This document shows positions 61,305 through 64,000 of a stretch of DNA of 64,000 nucleotides, one piece after another (positions within the stretch are counted from its first letter, which is position 1; every line of letters starts with the position of its first letter). Origin of the DNA: Caenimonas aquaedulcis (GTDB taxonomy: Bacteria; Pseudomonadota; Gammaproteobacteria; Burkholderiales; Burkholderiaceae_C); NCBI RefSeq assembly GCF_015831345.1, contig NZ_JADWYS010000001.1, positions 124,001 to 188,000 of the forward strand, given 5' to 3'. The position numbers and the translations under genes are program-made. The notes under the pieces are model-generated. The model saw only the letters and a list, made by a program, of their open reading frames with translations, searched no databases and had not been told where the DNA came from.

Positions 61305-64000
61305 TCAGAAGCGGTAGGCGTAGCTCGCGCTGAAGTGCGCGTCGGGGCGGTTGCCCGCGGCCTTGTCGCTCAGCACGTTGTCCAGCACGAGGTGAACGCT
61401 GTGGTGCTTGTCCAGGCTCTCCCAGTACGCGGTTCCGCCCAGCGACCAGCCCGCCTTGATCGGCTTCGTGTTGAGGTCGTCGCGGTACCGCATGCTGCGC
61501 CATGTGGCACTGGCACCGAGCAGCCACTGGCCGGGGATGGACCACTGGCTGTCGATCTGCGCGAAGTGACGCGGGATGAACGGGATCATCAGCCCGCTGT
61601 TCGCGCCGGTCTGCTCGGTGCGGTGCCAGGAATAGCGGAAGGCCATCGCGTGCGTGCGGCTGAAGAGCCGGTTGTACGAGATGCCCGCGGAGTCCGAGCG
61701 TCCTTCCTGGAACTGCGGCGTGTCTTCGAGCTCGCTCTTCGGCGCGAAGATGTCCGGGCGGTTGCGCAGCGATTCGAGCTGCGTGACCTGGAAGTCGCTG
61801 ACCGCGGTGTGGCGGCCGCCCAGGCCGTTGTCCACGCGCTCGTGGTCGGCATAGGCGCGCACGAAGCCCGAACCCAGTTCGCCGTCGTACTGCACGCGGC
61901 CGCGCTCGTATTTGCCGCCCGCCGAGACGAGGCGGTCGTTCACCGGGATGCCGACCGTGTCCACCGGGCTCAGCGTCGAAGACGACGCGGGCCTGCGCCA
62001 TTTCTGCCAGGCGAAGCGCACGGCTTGCGAGGGCGCGACCTGCCACTTGAAGCCCAGGCGCGGATTGACTTCGTTGTAGTCACGGTCACCGGAAGTAGGG
62101 ACGAGCGCCGGCTGGATGCCCGGGATCGCGAGCGTGAGCTGGTCGACGTCGGTGCGGTGCTGCTCGGACTTCTGCCCGAAGACGTCGACTTGCGCCTGGT
62201 GCCCGGCGGCGGTCTTGTACAGGGCGGAAGCCCAGACGTCCGTGGCGCGGATGGTGAAGTGCTGCGTGTTGTCCAGGCGGGCGGGGGCGAAGGTCGTGCT
62301 CAGGCCCCCATTCTGGTCCTGGTTGGATCGCTCCACGCCCCAGCTCCACTGCAGCCCGATCGCGCTGAACGAATGGCGGAACTGCACATCGTCCTGGTCG
62401 ACGGTGGAAAAGAAGCTGTCCAGCGTGCCCAGGGGCTTGAAGATGTTGGTGGAGAACGCCGTGTTCAGCGTTGCCGAGATCTCGGGGGAGAACAGGCTGC
62501 CGTTCACGCTGTTGTCCTGGCTCCCCTTGCCGCCCTTGAGCCACAACTGGTTTTCAGGGTCGATCTTGAAGTTCAGGCCGACGTCGACCCGCTTTTCGTC
62601 CTGGTCCAGGTTGTCGCTCGGGAGCTGCGTGGAGCGCAGCTTGCCGCGCAGCTGCGTGTCGGTGGCGAACGCGAAGAGGCCCAGCTGGTAGGTCGGTCGG
62701 GCGCCGAGGCCCAGCGTGAAGTTGCGCGAGCGGCCGGTGCTGTCGTCGGGACGCGCATCCGCCTTCGCGAAATCGCCGCTGATGAAATAGGCCAGCGGCA
62801 CCGGCGTCGCCGTCATGCCGTTGAAGGTGCCGATCAGCGCGCCTTGCTGCCAGTCGGTGCGCTCGTAGAGCGCCTCCAGGCGCCCGTAGTGGCCGGGGGA
62901 GGGGATCAGCGTCGCATCGCGGTTGGACGCGCCGAAGGTGGTCGGCTCGGTGAGGTAGCCCTTGAACAGCTCGGAGTTCTTGTTGAACTTGCCGGTGTAG
63001 CGGTCAGCGCGGAACAGGTGGCTGCCGCCCCAGTAGGGCGAATAGGCCTCCGACGCGTAGAAGTCCGCCCACTCCTCGAGGCCGAACGCGGTGAGCGAGC
63101 TGCCGACGTTCGCGCTGCCCTTCTGGTTGTTGGCGACCTGGTTCAGCGACTTCAGGTACGGCATGCGTTCCTGCGCGGCGCGCGATTCGGCGATCGCGGC
63201 GCCCGGGTCGAGGGCGTCGATCTCCACCATGCCCAGGTACATGTGCGGCACAGGGTCCTTCGCGTCGAGCTCGGCGGCCTTGTGGAAGGCCTCGATCGCG
63301 CGCTTGCGCTCGCCGAGCTGGTAGAGCGCGACGCCCGAATACAGCCAGGCGCGCGAATAGCGTGGCTCGATCGCGCCGGCACGCAGGAAGTCGTCCAGCG
63401 CTTCGCTGGTCTGGCCGGCCTTCAGCTTGTTGATGCCCAGGGCCGTGAGCGCCTGGTAGTTGGAGGGTTCGCGCGCGAGCACCGATTCGAGGAGCTGGCG
63501 GCCCTGCGGCAGGTTGCCCGCGAAGGTTTCCGTCGCCGCGAGTTCGGCCTGCACGCGGCCGTTCTGCGGGCTGCGGCGCAAGGCCTCGCCCAGCGCGCTG
63601 CGCGCGGCGCCGACCTGTTCGCGCTCGGACGCGATGAGGCCGACGCCATACCAGGCGTCGACGTTGTCCGGCTGGTCCCGCAGGATCGCCTGGTAGGAGG
63701 CGCGGGCTCGCGCCGCGTCGCCCTGCAGGATGGCGAGGTCGCCTTCGGCCAGCTGGAGTTCCACGTTGCGCGGGTTCTGGCGAAGGCCGGAGGCCACGAG
63801 GGCCTGGGCGGCGTCGATGCGGTCCTGGCGGGCAAGAACCTGCGCGAGCAGGGCCACCGCACGCGGGTCGCCGCTGCCGTCGCGGGCGTGGGGCGTCAGC
63901 ACGCGCTGGGCGGCGTCGAGATCGCCGCGCTGCAGCATCAGGTCGGCCAGCAGGACCGCGGAGCCCGCATCGCTGCCCGCCGCGGGGGCGAGTGCGGCTT
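61305..64000 (-). CDS. TPR / outer-membrane beta-barrel protein (5' end outside window)
   Basis: The reading frame is open to the right edge of the window, past the first internal ATG at 63938, so the N-terminus is missing. The visible part has 898 residues. The N-terminal third (about 1-290) is a TPR array (AYQAILRDQPDNVDAWYGVGL type, about seven units). The C-terminal part (about 330-898) is rich in alternating aromatic and polar residues with 16 or so beta-strands and ends in SYAYRF, the aromatic C-terminus of outer-membrane barrels. This layout recalls BcsC/PgaA-like exporters of polysaccharide, but the missing N-terminus prevents assignment. Confidence 0.78.
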   Translation of the reverse strand, partial: AALAPAAGSDAGSAVLLADLMLQRGDLDAAQRVLTPHARDGSGDPRAVALLAQVLARQDRIDAAQALVASGLRQNPRNVELQLAEGDLAILQGDAARARASYQAILRDQPDNVDAWYGVGLIASEREQVGAARSALGEALRRSPQNGRVQAELAATETFAGNLPQGRQLLESVLAREPSNYQALTALGINKLKAGQTSEALDDFLRAGAIEPRYSRAWLYSGVALYQLGERKRAIEAFHKAAELDAKDPVPHMYLGMVEIDALDPGAAIAESRAAQERMPYLKSLNQVANNQKGSANVGSSLTAFGLEEWADFYASEAYSPYWGGSHLFRADRYTGKFNKNSELFKGYLTEPTTFGASNRDATLIPSPGHYGRLEALYERTDWQQGALIGTFNGMTATPVPLAYFISGDFAKADARPDDSTGRSRNFTLGLGARPTYQLGLFAFATDTQLRGKLRSTQLPSDNLDQDEKRVDVGLNFKIDPENQLWLKGGKGSQDNSVNGSLFSPEISATLNTAFSTNIFKPLGTLDSFFSTVDQDDVQFRHSFSAIGLQWSWGVERSNQDQNGGLSTTFAPARLDNTQHFTIRATDVWASALYKTAAGHQAQVDVFGQKSEQHRTDVDQLTLAIPGIQPALVPTSGDRDYNEVNPRLGFKWQVAPSQAVRFAWQKWRRPASSSTLSPVDTVGIPVNDRLVSAGGKYERGRVQYDGELGSGFVRAYADHERVDNGLGGRHTAVSDFQVTQLESLRNRPDIFAPKSELEDTPQFQEGRSDSAGISYNRLFSRTHAMAFRYSWHRTEQTGANSGLMIPFIPRHFAQIDSQWSIPGQWLLGASATWRSMRYRDDLNTKPIKAGWSLGGTAYWESLDKHHSVHLVLDNVLSDKAAGNRPDAHFSASYAYRF

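Noticed and set aside
61284..61310. Terminator between the radical SAM gene and the TPR-barrel gene
   Set aside because: The arms TTCTGAC and GTCAGAA are 7 bp with a 13-nt loop and no T-run; too weak to call.

Overview
The window is one GC-rich chromosomal stretch with tightly packed genes, 4-bp stop/start overlaps and frequent GTG/TTG starts. The gene content points to Burkholderiales, most likely Comamonadaceae of the Ramlibacter/Variovorax kind: nuoN followed by a DUF2818 gene, an imuA-imuB-dnaE2 mutasome operon, a PAS-LuxR regulator beside scoAB, a CIO-type cydAB, and a PA0069-family radical SAM gene. This placement is inferred from gene content, not from a database match. I found no phage, insertion sequence, plasmid function, CRISPR array or rRNA. 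One tRNA (Gly, CCC) is present.

Layout. 1-4.0 kb: the end of the complex I operon (nuoM, cut by the window edge, and nuoN), then DUF2818, an ADP-ribose-type NUDIX hydrolase and DUF1178. 4.0-10.8 kb: an M14 deacylase, a PAS-LuxR regulator divergent from scoA-scoB and a family III CoA-transferase, two exported proteins, and a 3-methyladenine glycosylase. 10.7-18.7 kb: an ABC exporter and a higBA toxin-antitoxin pair, divergent from the SOS mutagenesis operon imuA-imuB-dnaE2, which has a near-consensus LexA box. 18.7-20.9 kb: an exported amidase, an exported thioredoxin-like protein and tRNA-Gly.

21-33.3 kb is the most accessory part. It holds a 1159-residue TPR / GT-D glycosyltransferase-like / sulfotransferase-like fusion. 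This converges on a 2236-residue RTX protein built from three FG-GAP + SwmB-like + Ig-like cassettes. Upstream of the RTX gene, in the same transcription unit, is a TIGR03032 protein fused to two GNAT domains. Together they look like a secreted surface protein with candidate glycan/sulfate/acyl-modifying partners, and this is my best candidate for an undescribed system.

33.4-46 kb: a DUF2868/DUF3482-like membrane fusion, a Zn-peptidase-like exported protein, alaS, an uncharacterised methyltransferase - glycosyltransferase - ATP-grasp operon, an orphan amino-acid-type binding protein, trmB, gluQ and a renalase-like flavoprotein. 46-49 kb: a LysR regulator divergent from a pirin-DoxX-pirin operon. 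49.2-55.9 kb: the replicative dnaE, a perfect 35-bp inverted repeat, and a cydB-cydA-GbsR/MarR operon with a palindromic operator. 55.9-60 kb: a hybrid PAS histidine kinase and a response-regulator adenylate cyclase. 60-64 kb: a radical SAM gene whose start codon lies inside a second LexA box, and a TPR/outer-membrane beta-barrel protein cut by the right edge.

The clearest functional theme is DNA damage: two LexA boxes (imuABC and the radical SAM gene), the mpg glycosylase, and both a replicative and an error-prone Pol III alpha subunit. No intergenic stretch exceeds about 200 bp; the longer gaps are described where they hold something.
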